Shown here piece by piece: positions 1-8,684 of a stretch of DNA of 64,000 nucleotides. The stretch's first letter is position 1. Each line of letters opens with the position of its first letter. Below the pieces are notes generated by a model. It was not told the DNA's origin. It saw only the letters and a list, made by a program, of their open reading frames with translations, and searched no databases. The position numbers were made by a program, and so were the translations under genes. Source of the DNA: an uncultured Prevotellaceae bacterium (lineage in GTDB: Bacteria; Bacteroidota; Bacteroidia; Bacteroidales; Bacteroidaceae); assembly GCA_900316505.1 (NCBI GenBank), contig ONDH01000014.1, positions 39,440-103,439 of the forward strand. Reading direction: 5' to 3'.

Positions 1-2102
1 ACGGCATAATGAGAACCATTGATGAAAACATGCACAGGTTGCCATGCCTGATAGTCCACATAGAGACCACTGCGTGCCACCACCTGTTGGATGGCAGCAT
101 CCTTGATGCGGCAACTTCCATCGTTACCTCCATTGCGGATTTGCAGCGTCTTATTCTTGTTGTAAGGTTTCTCGTCAAAAAATTGTGCCTGGAAGAAATT
201 TGCCATGTCGTAGGTCTTTGTGGCCTTCAGCTTGAACGATTTTGGATTGGATGCACGAGTCCATCCACCACAGACGGAGAGATCGCACTCCTGAGAGACA
301 AGATACTCATTGTTATCCGTGATGAATTCAAACGAGACTGGTCTGTCCCAATCCATGTTCCAGTTACAGTTGCTTGTCTGTCCATTACCAGGGCGTCCGT
401 TAGGGCCTTTCTGGAACACGCCATACTCACTGGAGTTGAGATTGTCCGATTTCGTCACCAAAGAGATAATGGGGAAGGGGTAGGTGCGGTCATTTTTGAT
501 GAACGAACGTGTCACCACTTGTGAAGGCAAATATCCGTTTTGGAACACACGGAAACGGTAGCATGTCGTCTTATTCACCGAGAAGATACCGGTCTTCGAC
601 ACCTCTCCGTTATTCTGTGTGGGTGCAGTGCCGTCAGTTGTGTATTTCAGCGTTGCCCCCTTCGGGAAACTCACACTCACCTGCAAAGTGCCGGAGAAAA
701 GTTGTCCATCCTTGTCCACCACTGGAGCGTCAAGTTGTGCTGTGGCAAATCCACCGTTGGTTTGGTTGGAAGAGCCAGGTGATGGGTTGCCCGTATAGCC
801 CCATTCTGCACCACCATCAGTCTTTCGTGCATACGAAGTTCGTGCAATGGAAGCGGGATACTCCTGTTGGACAATGATTTTGGTGCCGTCAGAGATGATG
901 ATGACACCACCATCGCAATCCAGTTTGTCATTAATTTGGCGATAAGAAGCCTGTGTCCACACCTCATGGTGGTCAAAGTTCAACAGGGCATAACCCTTTG
1001 CTGGCAATGCGCCATAATTGCTCAACAGACGGTTCTTCTTTAGGTTGTTCGGATTGTCGCTGATGTAGAGATTCCCCAATGTGACGCTCTTGTCAGTTGG
1101 ATTGTATAGTTCCACCCAGCTGCCATAGTTGAACGAAGGGTCAAGATACACATCTACGTTTGCAGCCATGATTTCGTTGATGATCACGTTCTCCGCAGTA
1201 GGGTTCTCACGTTTCACTGTCACCCTGCATTGTGCCTTCTTGCCACTGCCGTCCTTCGCAGTTGCAACGATGTAGCACACGCCAATGCCCACAGCAGTGA
1301 TTTGTCCTTTGCTGTCCACAGTTGCTACGCTCTCTTTCGTGGAAGACCAGTTCACATTCCTGTAGGTGGCATTTTCAGGAGCCACATTGGCTGTCAGGTC
1401 ATGCATCTCCGATTGGAACATTTCAACAGATGTTTCAGAGAGGGTGATGGATGTTACACTAATCAATGTGCCCCAATACTCCAGTTTCCAGTTGTCCAGA
1501 CAAGTCCAGTCCCATTCCAGCACATTGTCTTTTCTGATACCGATTGTCAGCAAGCCATCATTCTCCACCTCACAATCCACATAGTTATTGTAGTAACCCT
1601 TCTCAAACCAGTAGTGGGCAGCTTCCATGTTGTTGGGTATGTAGCGTGTTCCATCCTGCGTGTTTATTTCGCTGTATCCACCTCCCAGTGGACTTTCCAA
1701 AGCTGCTGACGAAGCAAAAGCGATGGGAGAGTCATAGTAGTTCTTGCTTGAGCGTGAATACAGTCGGGCATATTGGAAATCCTCCATGTTGCTTGCATGT
1801 GAATAGCTGTAGTCTTGTTGAGCAGAGCCACAGCGGAAGAAGGCATTCAAGCTCACACGATAAGTGCCGGCTTTCAGTCCTGCCACATTTTGGTAGGTGT
1901 TATAGCTCTTTTGGTAATGCTCAGCATTCTCCACGGGATCGGCAGAACCAAATCCAGTTCCTTCCCATCCCGTTGTGAGGTCGTTGTTGTTGAATCTTGG
2001 GTTAATAATATGCGCGTCAGTCACGTCAATCCAAGTCTGCTGTGCAAAGCTGGCAAGCGATGCACAGGATAGCATAAAAGCAGTAAGTGTTAGTCTTATC
2101 AT
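1..2102 (-). CDS. CotH-kinase-like secreted protein, 3' end beyond the window
   Basis: The reading frame stays open from an ATG at 2102 to the left edge (700 codons), so the C-terminus is missing. Residues 1-21 form a signal peptide ending ASFAQ. Residues about 22-212 look like a beta-rich, carbohydrate-binding-like region (NPRFNNNDLTTGWEG). A BIG2 Ig-like domain follows (about 213-300, VTSITLSETSVEMF ... WSSTKESVATVD), then a lamin-tail-like domain (about 302-405, NEIMAANVDVYLD ... WVELYNPTDKSV) and a chitobiase-C-terminal-like segment (LKYTTDGTAPT). From about 510 to the edge lies a CotH-like domain (LQIRNGGNDGSCRIKDA ... QPVHVFINGSHYAV). CotH proteins are atypical protein kinases; in Bacteroidota they are usually secreted and multidomain. 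The gene starts 10 bp after the DUF4421 stop, so the two are probably co-transcribed. Substrate unknown. Confidence 0.85.
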   Translation of the reverse strand, partial: MIRLTLTAFMLSCASLASFAQQTWIDVTDAHIINPRFNNNDLTTGWEGTGFGSADPVENAEHYQKSYNTYQNVAGLKAGTYRVSLNAFFRCGSAQQDYSYSHASNMEDFQYARLYSRSSKNYYDSPIAFASSAALESPLGGGYSEINTQDGTRYIPNNMEAAHYWFEKGYYNNYVDCEVENDGLLTIGIRKDNVLEWDWTCLDNWKLEYWGTLISVTSITLSETSVEMFQSEMHDLTANVAPENATYRNVNWSSTKESVATVDSKGQITAVGIGVCYIVATAKDGSGKKAQCRVTVKRENPTAENVIINEIMAANVDVYLDPSFNYGSWVELYNPTDKSVTLGNLYISDNPNNLKKNRLLSNYGALPAKGYALLNFDHHEVWTQASYRQINDKLDCDGGVIIISDGTKIIVQQEYPASIARTSYARKTDGGAEWGYTGNPSPGSSNQTNGGFATAQLDAPVVDKDGQLFSGTLQVSVSFPKGATLKYTTDGTAPTQNNGEVSKTGIFSVNKTTCYRFRVFQNGYLPSQVVTRSFIKNDRTYPFPIISLVTKSDNLNSSEYGVFQKGPNGRPGNGQTSNCNWNMDWDRPVSFEFITDNNEYLVSQECDLSVCGGWTRASNPKSFKLKATKTYDMANFFQAQFFDEKPYNKNKTLQIRNGGNDGSCRIKDAAIQQVVARSGLYVDYQAWQPVHVFINGSHYA

Positions 2103-2112
2103 ATTGGTGTTG

Positions 2113-3240
2113 TTAGTTTGTTCTATTCTTGTATTGAGGTTTCTTCCATACGTTGACACCCAGCAGGTATTTCAGAGTGCCATAGGTGTTGGTCAGACCG
2201 AACTTGTTCTGTCGGTAGTCATATGTGTGGGTTTCGAGAATCAGACCGCTGAACATTCTTGTGTTGTTCCAGAAGAGCGACATGCGCAGATTCAAGTCTG
2301 TTGAGACATTGTTCAGGATGGAATGTCCCATATCCTTTGCTTCTGTGATGTTTGACCTTCGATACCCGATGCTGGGGATGAACGAGATGGCAAAAAGCAC
2401 ATTGCGCCCCAACACCCAGTTGTAGTTATATCCAACGCTCACGCTGTAGTCATTGTAGTTCACCTTGTTGAACAACAGCGTTGAGTCGATGTCCTCCTTG
2501 ATGTAGTCAGGCAGTTCCTCCTTGTCGAAGGTGATGCGCTGGTGGTTATATTGGAACCCTACACTCCAGCTGCCACAACTCTTTCTCTGCACCGCATTGG
2601 CTCCAAAAGCAGCAGGCCAAGAGAAGTGGCGGTTGTTGAACATGTACAAGACACTGACTCCATTGCATCTGGAATCCAAGCCATGAAATGTCCTTTCCTT
2701 TCCCTTTGTCTCAATGCCGCTCACACTCCTGATTTCAGCACCCTTACCGGAATTGAACATATAGTATTCAGCAAAGAATTTCGCAGTGTGTATGACAAAA
2801 GTCTGTCTCAGAGACGTGCCGTTAGTCTTTCCTGCCTTAATGCCCAGGTCATTCAAGTTCCACACCGCACCATAACCGAAGATGCTGTAATAAACAAATC
2901 CTCCAAGAATGACAGAAGGGTCTGACTGAATCACCATCGTGTTGTTTGTCTGCGATGACCGCAAGAAATAGTAGTCATGCCAGTATGACAACTCCACCTG
3001 AGCCGTCAGGTTATACTTTTGAGGCGTGACATAGCTGGTGTCACATCCCATGAAGAAATTCTCCACACCCATCAAGAGACGCTGCGGCAAAGGAGGCCTT
3101 TTCTTCTGCTCAGTCACCACCACACTGTCCAGAGTCTGTTCATCAAATGTTTCACCCACCCCCAAAGAGTCCTGAGCATCAGCAGTCATGCATAGCGCTA
3201 TCACAAACGCCACCACACACCCAATTCTTTTTTCTACCAT
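2113..3240 (-). CDS. DUF4421 domain outer-membrane-like protein
   Basis: A 375-residue protein with a signal peptide (about residues 1-22, ending TADAQ). The body is rich in aromatic residues and alternating polar/hydrophobic stretches (AQVELSYWHDYYFLRSS, VSVGYNYNWVLGRNVLF), as in outer-membrane beta barrels. It ends with a Tyr/Trp-rich stretch and a basic tail. I recognise it as the Bacteroidota DUF4421 family; function unknown. It heads the transcription unit that continues into the CotH-like gene 10 bp downstream, which suggests a shared cell-surface role. A period-7 repeat lies just upstream. Confidence 0.75.
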   Translation of the reverse strand: MVEKRIGCVVAFVIALCMTADAQDSLGVGETFDEQTLDSVVVTEQKKRPPLPQRLLMGVENFFMGCDTSYVTPQKYNLTAQVELSYWHDYYFLRSSQTNNTMVIQSDPSVILGGFVYYSIFGYGAVWNLNDLGIKAGKTNGTSLRQTFVIHTAKFFAEYYMFNSGKGAEIRSVSGIETKGKERTFHGLDSRCNGVSVLYMFNNRHFSWPAAFGANAVQRKSCGSWSVGFQYNHQRITFDKEELPDYIKEDIDSTLLFNKVNYNDYSVSVGYNYNWVLGRNVLFAISFIPSIGYRRSNITEAKDMGHSILNNVSTDLNLRMSLFWNNTRMFSGLILETHTYDYRQNKFGLTNTYGTLKYLLGVNVWKKPQYKNRTN

Positions 3241-3247
3241 ACCCGTT

Positions 3248-3299
3248 ACTCTATGCTCTAAACCCTAAACTCTAAACCCTAAACTCTCAACTCCCTAAA
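3248..3299. repeat. Period-7 CTCTAAA/CCCTAAA array A
   Basis: Seven-base units ctctaaa, ccctaaa, ctctaaa, ccctaaa, ctctcaa run back to back in the 54-bp gap between the oxidoreductase and DUF4421 genes. The array runs into the oxidoreductase stop codon (3295-3297, TAG on the minus strand). It belongs to the same family as the arrays near 12330, 25390/25490, 32340 and 48460. Confidence 0.85.
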
Positions 3300-4290
3300 T
3301 CTTCCCCAATATCCTGTCCATCACCCAATTCGTAGGCGTGGCACTCACTGAGTCACAGTCACAAATCTCCTCACCCTTCAAATGCTTCACCACCTTCTCA
3401 ATCAATCCCATCTGCACGTGCGGAGGGTTGGGTACAATGATTTGTTCTTGTCCACGCTCAGTGTCCAGCACGATAGGTTCATAGTCAAACACCGAGAACA
3501 CAATCTTACCCTTTGTACCTACAATCGAGATTCTGTCCCTTCGAGCCGATTCATGCGCCACGAAACACCACGACGCACTGCCCGTCAGACCATTGCCGAA
3601 ACGGAAACATGCATTGAACGTGTCCTCCACCTTATACAGTCCCGCCATGTTCTGGCAGAAACCCTCAGCCTCCACAATCGGACCAAACCAATATTGCAGC
3701 AAGTCAATCTGATGCGACGCAAGGTCATAGAAATAACCGCCACCACCTGCCACTTCAGGTTGCAATCTCCATGGCATCTCCCTTCCGCTCTGATAGTCCA
3801 GTTCTCTCGGTGGCACAGCAAAACGAATCTGCACCGTCAACACATCCCCAATGTCTCCACTCATCACAATCTGCTTCGCCTTCTCGAAATAGGGCAGGTA
3901 GCGTCGGTAGAAAGCGACAAAGCAAGGAATTCCCGTCAGTTGGCTGATGCGGTTCACCCTCAGACAGTCCTCATAGCTTGCCGCCAATGGCTTCTCGATA
4001 TAGGCAGGCTTTCCCGCCTTCATCGCCATGATGGCAAAGGTGGTGTGAGAGGATGGGGGAGTGGCGATGTACACGGCAGTCACATCAGGGTCGCTCACCA
4101 ACGCTTGGGCATCAGCATAATACTTCCTGATGCCATGACGTTCTGCATAAGACTTGGCTTTAGCTTTGTCGCGACTCATCACCGCCACCACTTCGCTTCC
4201 TTCAATCTTACCGAATGCAGGACCGCTCTTCTTCTCCGTCACCTCACCGCAACCAATGAAGCCCCACTTGACTATCTTCTGATTTTCCAT
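3295..4290 (-). CDS. Gfo/Idh/MocA family oxidoreductase
   Basis: A 331-residue NAD(P)-dependent dehydrogenase, probably acting on a sugar or cyclitol. The N-terminal Rossmann fold begins WGFIGCGEVTEKKSG. The family EKP motif is present (YIEKPLAASYEDC, about residue 95), and the C-terminal substrate-binding domain contains the GGGYFYDLASHQIDLLQYW segment, where the His is the usual catalytic-region residue. There is no signal peptide, so it is cytoplasmic. It has its own -7 box at 4331-4338 and no co-transcribed sugar genes, so the substrate cannot be inferred. Confidence 0.88.
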   Translation of the reverse strand: MENQKIVKWGFIGCGEVTEKKSGPAFGKIEGSEVVAVMSRDKAKAKSYAERHGIRKYYADAQALVSDPDVTAVYIATPPSSHTTFAIMAMKAGKPAYIEKPLAASYEDCLRVNRISQLTGIPCFVAFYRRYLPYFEKAKQIVMSGDIGDVLTVQIRFAVPPRELDYQSGREMPWRLQPEVAGGGGYFYDLASHQIDLLQYWFGPIVEAEGFCQNMAGLYKVEDTFNACFRFGNGLTGSASWCFVAHESARRDRISIVGTKGKIVFSVFDYEPIVLDTERGQEQIIVPNPPHVQMGLIEKVVKHLKGEEICDCDSVSATPTNWVMDRILGKI

Positions 4291-4330
4291 TATTTTTGAC
4301 GTGTAGATTGGCGCAAATCAATTCAATTTG

Positions 4331-4338
4331 CAAAATTA
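4331..4338 (-). promoter_or_regulatory. -7 box TAATTTTG of the oxidoreductase gene
   Basis: Matches the Bacteroidota TAnnTTTG consensus on the minus strand, about 40 bp upstream of the ATG at 4290. Confidence 0.6.
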
Positions 4339-4558
4339 CGACAAAAAATCCAATCCGTCAAAAGAAAATCTCCAAAGCCCGCCCATTTTAAGTTTTCTTT
4401 TCTCCAACAATGGAAATTTTCAAATATTGCTACGCAATTTTGTCAAAAAAACATTCGTTTCATTCATGCAATTTGTGCTTATCCCATCTTTCGCAAGTTT
4501 TAGTTTGTTGGAGTTAAAGGAGTTATGTCTTTACTTCTGATTTCTTTAGCGAAGCCCT
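4339..4558. other. AT-rich gap without a supported gene
   Basis: I see no credible gene. The 15-bp string TGGAGTTAAAGGAGT at 4509-4523 recurs exactly at 32310-32324, downstream of glnN. Confidence 0.6.
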
Positions 4559-5074
4559 CTATTTCTTCGGTTTTCTCTCTTCCATCTCGCAGTAGAGCTT
4601 GAAGAACTTATCGTTGATTTCATCGCGAATGCGGCGGTATTCGTTCATCTTGAACTCATAAGTGCCCTCAGTCACCTTGCTGGGGTCTTCGAAAGGCATG
4701 TGGATGCGGTGCTTCACGTTGCCACGGAAGATGGGGCAGGTCTTGTCGGCATTGTCGCACACAGTGATGACATAATCCCAATCTTCATCCATATACTCAT
4801 CCACCTTACAAGGCTTGTGGTCGCTGATGTCGATGCCCATCTCGCGCATGACAAGCACTGCTTTGGGGTTGACACGAGGCTCAGCTTTGACACCACCAGA
4901 ATAGACTGCCAAGTCCTTACCATACGACTCAAGCAAGCCGTGAGCCATCTGACTTCGGCAAGTATTGCCTGTACAAAGTACCAGCACCTTAATACCATGT
5001 TTCTGTGCATTCATTGTGCTCGCACCCATCATGAGGGCGAAACACACCAATAGAATTTTCTTGATTGTTTTCAT
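4559..5074 (-). CDS. Exported low-MW phosphatase / ArsC-type arsenate reductase
   Basis: A 171-residue protein with an N-terminal signal peptide (about 1-23, ending TMNAQ), followed by the LMW-PTP fold. The P-loop is C34-TGNTC-R40 (CX5R). C106 and C113 are spaced as in the thioredoxin-coupled ArsC redox triad (VITVCDNADKTCP), and an Asp-Pro lies at 130-131 (MPFEDPS). In known ArsC enzymes these three cysteines pass electrons during arsenate reduction in the cytoplasm. A signal peptide here implies a periplasmic location, which is unusual. No arsR, acr3 or arsA lies nearby, so an arsenic role is unproven; a periplasmic phosphatase is the alternative. Promoter box at 5095-5102. Confidence 0.8.
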   Translation of the reverse strand: MKTIKKILLVCFALMMGASTMNAQKHGIKVLVLCTGNTCRSQMAHGLLESYGKDLAVYSGGVKAEPRVNPKAVLVMREMGIDISDHKPCKVDEYMDEDWDYVITVCDNADKTCPIFRGNVKHRIHMPFEDPSKVTEGTYEFKMNEYRRIRDEINDKFFKLYCEMEERKPKK

Positions 5075-5094
5075 TGTTCCTTAATTTTACTCCA

Positions 5095-5102
5095 CAAAGG
5101 TA
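5095..5102 (-). promoter_or_regulatory. -7 box TACCTTTG of the ArsC-like gene
   Basis: TAnnTTTG match on the minus strand, 20 bp upstream of the ATG at 5074. Confidence 0.55.
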
Positions 5103-5177
5103 GCAATAAAAAACAACGCATGATACACGGATTTCCCTCATCACGAAAACACCACGTGCCAAAACGAAACTTGAAAT

Positions 5178-5242
5178 AATACACGCCCTGTCTGGTTGAT
5201 TGAAAAAACAAAATTAACCTATTATCTTTAACCTTTGCGCTT
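5178..5242 (-). repeat. 65-bp exact direct repeat, copy 1
   Basis: Identical over 65 bp to 8207-8271, in the same orientation. On the minus strand it includes a TAATTTTG box (5209-5216) and lies about 100 bp upstream of the ArsC-like start. It ends where similarity to the other copy stops abruptly on both sides. Confidence 0.95.
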
Positions 5243-5315
5243 GTCGCTATTTCTTATGTTGCATGATGCATTCATTTCATTAACGAGGCGCATGGAGTTC
5301 TTTTTGCTCTTGACA

Positions 5316-5456
5316 TCAATGTATATCTTCTGGATTATCTATCAAGTCCAAAGGGTCTTGTACAACGGGCATCGTGTCAGGTGAGCCAACAAGTACTTGT
5401 ATACCCATCTTCAGTTCTGTCACCTCTATCAGAGGCTGCATATATTTCTTTTTCAT
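5316..5456 (-). CDS. 46-residue peptide, MKKKYxxPxIEV type
   Basis: A short frame starts at ATG 5456, 10 bp after the stop of the upstream metallophosphoesterase frame, and ends with TGA at 5316-5318. The product starts MKKKYMQPLIEVTELKMG, continues through VGSPDTMP and ends in an acidic tail (DLIDNPEDIH). It has no hydrophobic segment. The start pattern M-K-K-x-Y-x-x-P-x-I-x-V is one I associate with many short, uncharacterised Bacteroidota peptides encoded next to secreted-protein genes. The tight spacing supports co-transcription. Function unknown. Confidence 0.6.
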   Translation of the reverse strand: MKKKYMQPLIEVTELKMGIQVLVGSPDTMPVVQDPLDLIDNPEDIH

Positions 5457-5466
5457 AACGCATTCC

Positions 5467-7035
5467 TTATTTGATTATCACTTTCTTGCCGTTACTGATA
5501 AATATGCCCTTTGTAGGTCTTGCCACCTTGACACCTTGAACACTATAGAATTCTGTAGGAAGGGCGTCAGCGTTAGAACTCACATCAATAATCCCTGTCG
5601 TTTCATTATCAAAGGCAAGTGCTTTTGCCAGACCTCCGGACATAGTCAGGTATGCTTTATGAGCAGGAATCATCAATCCTGTATTTACCGGATAGAATCC
5701 TGTTACACCTTTCTTTGTTGACAAGGCATACGTGTTTGCTGGGGCTGCTGTTGCCGTCAATGTCCCATGCAATTGGTTGGCAGATACATTATCTGTGGCA
5801 TTCTCTGTCTTATACAAGTCATACCATGCGTTACCCGTACCTTTCAGAATAAATCCAGTCTCTGCAGGGATCACACTGACCTCCTGTAATACCACCGTTG
5901 TTTCTGTTACATTATTCACGATATAGGCAGTCACTCCTGTAGTCCTGCTGATATCCAGTCTGTTCTCTGAACAATATGTTGAATAACCATCCGCAGCCAG
6001 TTTGATAGCCTCCTCTGGCACTTCTATGCTCAGCGTTAGGTCGTTCGTTACATTCTCACGTTCCGTACCATACTGACTCTTATCCTGCAGCATACTGCTT
6101 GCCATATCTTTCAGTTCCTGTGCCTTGGCTTCACCTATAAAGGCCTTACCCTTCTCGGCTGCAGTAATCAATGATGACAATGTCGTCGCCGCACTTGCAT
6201 TCTCCGTTTCATTACCCTCTGCATGAATAATAAAAGCCTGAGCTGCTGTAGGTGCTATCAATGAGTATGCCGTGCCTTTGGCCTCTATCTGATTTTTTAC
6301 AGCAGTATTCAGTCTTTCCTTGGCTACTTCCACCTTTGATACTGTGATGTTGCCCGTCAGTTCACTTATCTGGTCTGCTCCTTCTACGGCATTACCTAAA
6401 ATATATAGACCAGTATACTTGCTTGCTGCACCATAGTACATTACTACATTTCCCCATGGTGAGAACAATGCCAGTGTTCCAGCAGGGCAAGCCCCTTCTA
6501 TACAGTCTGACGAATAAATGATAGTCGTCTCCGGATAGAATATCTTCTCATTCGTGCTGTAGTCCTGCACTTCTTTGGTCGTTGGCAACATGTTATATAA
6601 GGACTGAGCTGCACTCGTCTCGTTCAATTCAAAGGTAACATTATGATTACCGTCTGTCACCTTTATTCGCTTGGGCAGAGCCTCGTCAGCTATTCTTCCT
6701 GTTGCTATCGCCATATCAGTGAAGTCTGCACTCATCGTCACCTCACGATAGTCACAAGGATATGATATCAGCGAACCTGTATTTACGTCATATATCTCCC
6801 TCGATTTGTCTGCATTCCAGTCCTTGGCTATATCAGAGGTATGGAAATGTCCAGTAAACACGACTCTGATGCCAGCATCTGCCAGAGTGTTGCGCACTGT
6901 CTTGTAGTTGCCCACCACAGCAGTACTTACGAAGTTGTCAACACCCGCGAAGTGTGGCATCAGCGGATGGTGCATCATGGCAATCACCTTCTTTCCGCTT
7001 GCCCTGGCAGCATCCCGTGATGGGTTCGCAGGCAT
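5467..7035 (-). pseudogene. Metallophosphoesterase, 3' part of a frame-split gene
   Basis: This frame continues the calcineurin-like phosphoesterase begun in the upstream frame. It carries the fourth and fifth metal motifs (IAMMHHP and FTGHFHTSD). Several hundred residues of secreted-protein-like sequence follow, with a C-terminal segment (FYSVQGVKVARPTKGIFIS) similar to the end segments of many secreted Prevotella proteins. The nominal ATG at 7035 is not a real start: it lies inside the phosphoesterase domain and lacks a signal peptide. Read together with 6938-8056, it forms one gene of about 860 codons with a single frame change near 7020-7030. The 46-residue peptide gene follows after 10 bp. 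Confidence 0.75.
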
Positions 7036-8056
7036 AGGTCAGTGTCGTTCCCTCACGCTCCGAACTCACTCCATAGCCATAGTTGGCATACTGTGTGGCA
7101 AACCACTCGTTAGTTGCCACTGTAGCTGCTGTTGTACTCTCGCCATCATAATACACGGCATCGCTATTGCTACCCCTGTCATGATTGCCAGGTATCACCA
7201 GTGTCTGTATACCTACCGCTCTCAGCTCATCCAACTTACTTGTCACATATTGATGACTTACCTGTTCACCATCCTTGGTCAGGTCACCAGAGATAAGCAC
7301 AAGGCCCGGACGTAAGTTTCTCTTGATACGAACTATCATATCATCAAACAGTCGCTGGCTGTAATCTACCAATTTGCGCTGTCCGCTTAGATATGTAGTC
7401 CATGCAGTACCCTCGCTAACCAACAACCCAGGTGCCATCACATGAGGGTCAGACAGCATTACCATCTTCTGATTGTTAATAGCACTCACCTGCCCTGTTT
7501 CCACCAACCAACTGTTCAGCATACTGGCTGCCTGAGAAACCTGCGAAGACTTTATCCAAATTTGGTTGCCTTGGAAATTCCCGTCTGGGATTAGTCGTTC
7601 TGCATCCGCTACAACGCCACTGATACTGGAGCTGGCACTTGAAACTATCATCCAGATATTCTTTCCTGCCATCGCAGCACCATTATTAAACAAGAATGTC
7701 TGCATGGGTGCAGCCATCTGACTCCACCACAATGGTGTGGCTATGATAATGTCATCATATTGAGTTAAATCCACACTCACCTGCTTTATTTCCGGATAAC
7801 TGGATGCATCATTCGGAGCCGCTTTGATAGCATTCAGCAGTTGTGTACCGAGAGCATAGTTATTCGCAGCATAGTCCTGTCCCTCTTCAGCAGGCTGTAT
7901 TTCAACAATATCCACATCCTTCTGTGTGGCTAATTCATTCACTATAGTCCTCACATTGTTTGTGTAACTATAATACACTACCAGTGTTTTAGCGCTGATT
8001 CCACAGCATATCCCAATCAAAAGGATTGCCAATAGCAATGTTCTTGTTTTATTCAT
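6938..8056 (-). pseudogene. Exported flavodoxin-metallophosphoesterase, 5' part of a frame-split gene
   Basis: I place the start at ATG 8056, giving a clean signal peptide (about 22 residues, ending GISA); an upstream ATG at 8134 only adds unrelated residues and precedes the promoter box. A flavodoxin-like domain follows (LVVYYSYTNNVRTIVNELA, ATPLWWSQMAAPMQTFL). The first three calcineurin-like phosphoesterase motifs come next: MLSDPHVM, LISGDLTKDGE and IPGNHDRG. The frame then leaves the domain after TYACEPITG and runs 25 unrelated residues to a stop. The remaining motifs lie in the other frame (5467-7035). Flavodoxins are normally cytoplasmic FMN carriers, so an exported one fused to a phosphoesterase is itself unusual. 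Confidence 0.78.
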
Positions 8057-8083
8057 GATTTTTTCTGTATTAGTTTTCGGTTG

Positions 8084-8091
8084 CAAAGTTA
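8084..8091 (-). promoter_or_regulatory. -7 box TAACTTTG of the flavodoxin-phosphoesterase gene
   Basis: TAnnTTTG match on the minus strand, 27 bp upstream of the preferred ATG at 8056. It also rules out the longer start at 8134. Confidence 0.6.
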
Positions 8092-8206
8092 CTGCCATTT
8101 TTCCATTATGGCATAACACATATCGCAGAAACATCTACCAATTTTACTGAAATCGCATTGTGCATTATTCTTGATTGCAAAATAACACAAATGCGAAAAC
8201 AGTTAA

Positions 8207-8271
8207 AATACACGCCCTGTCTGGTTGATTGAAAAAACAAAATTAACCTATTATCTTTAACCTTTGCGCTT
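8207..8271 (-). repeat. 65-bp exact direct repeat, copy 2
   Basis: Identical to 5178-5242. It lies about 150 bp upstream of the flavodoxin-phosphoesterase start and carries its TAATTTTG box at 8238-8245 on the minus strand. Confidence 0.95.
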
Positions 8272-8412
8272 CGCTAAATCATGAATGACAAATGATAACG
8301 AAGGCACTTCGCGGAATAAATTTCAGTAAAGGTGTCAACGTTTCTAGTAAATTGTCAACTAAATTGCAAAAGAACCACCAAAATCAGGAAAAGACATTTG
8401 TGTGGTCAATTT

Positions 8413-8589
8413 GTCATTTCGTCATTTCGTCATTTCGTCACTTCTCAACTGGTTTGGGGGATGATTAATAGGGGGAGTACTGTAAAAAATATATTATATA
8501 TATTTATTATATTTATTATAGATATATTTATTATAGCACGCGAAGCGAGAGAGACAAAAAATGACGAAATGACAAAATGACAAAATGAC
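8413..8589. repeat. 28-bp inverted repeat around an AT-rich centre
   Basis: The left arm (8413-8440) is made of gtcatttc units. The right arm (8562-8589) is its reverse complement at 26 of 28 positions. The two arms enclose a 121-bp centre with long ATT/TAT runs. Both arms are internally repetitive (GTCATTTC/GTCATTTT). No gene is supported inside. It could be a MITE-like or intergenic hairpin element. Confidence 0.7.
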
Positions 8590-8615
8590 CTTTTAGGGAT
8601 GCAGGTCTTTTTATA

Positions 8616-8684
8616 GTGAGACTTCCACAAAGACACTTGTGAGACTTCCGTAAAGAAATGCGTAACACGCTCGTAAAGACACCA
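8616..8684. repeat. 23-bp-period tandem repeat
   Basis: Three adjacent 23-bp units start at 8616, 8639 and 8662. The first two share GTGAGACTTCC and all three keep a central YAAAGA. The core resembles the 23-bp repeat at 41002-41093. Confidence 0.65.
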
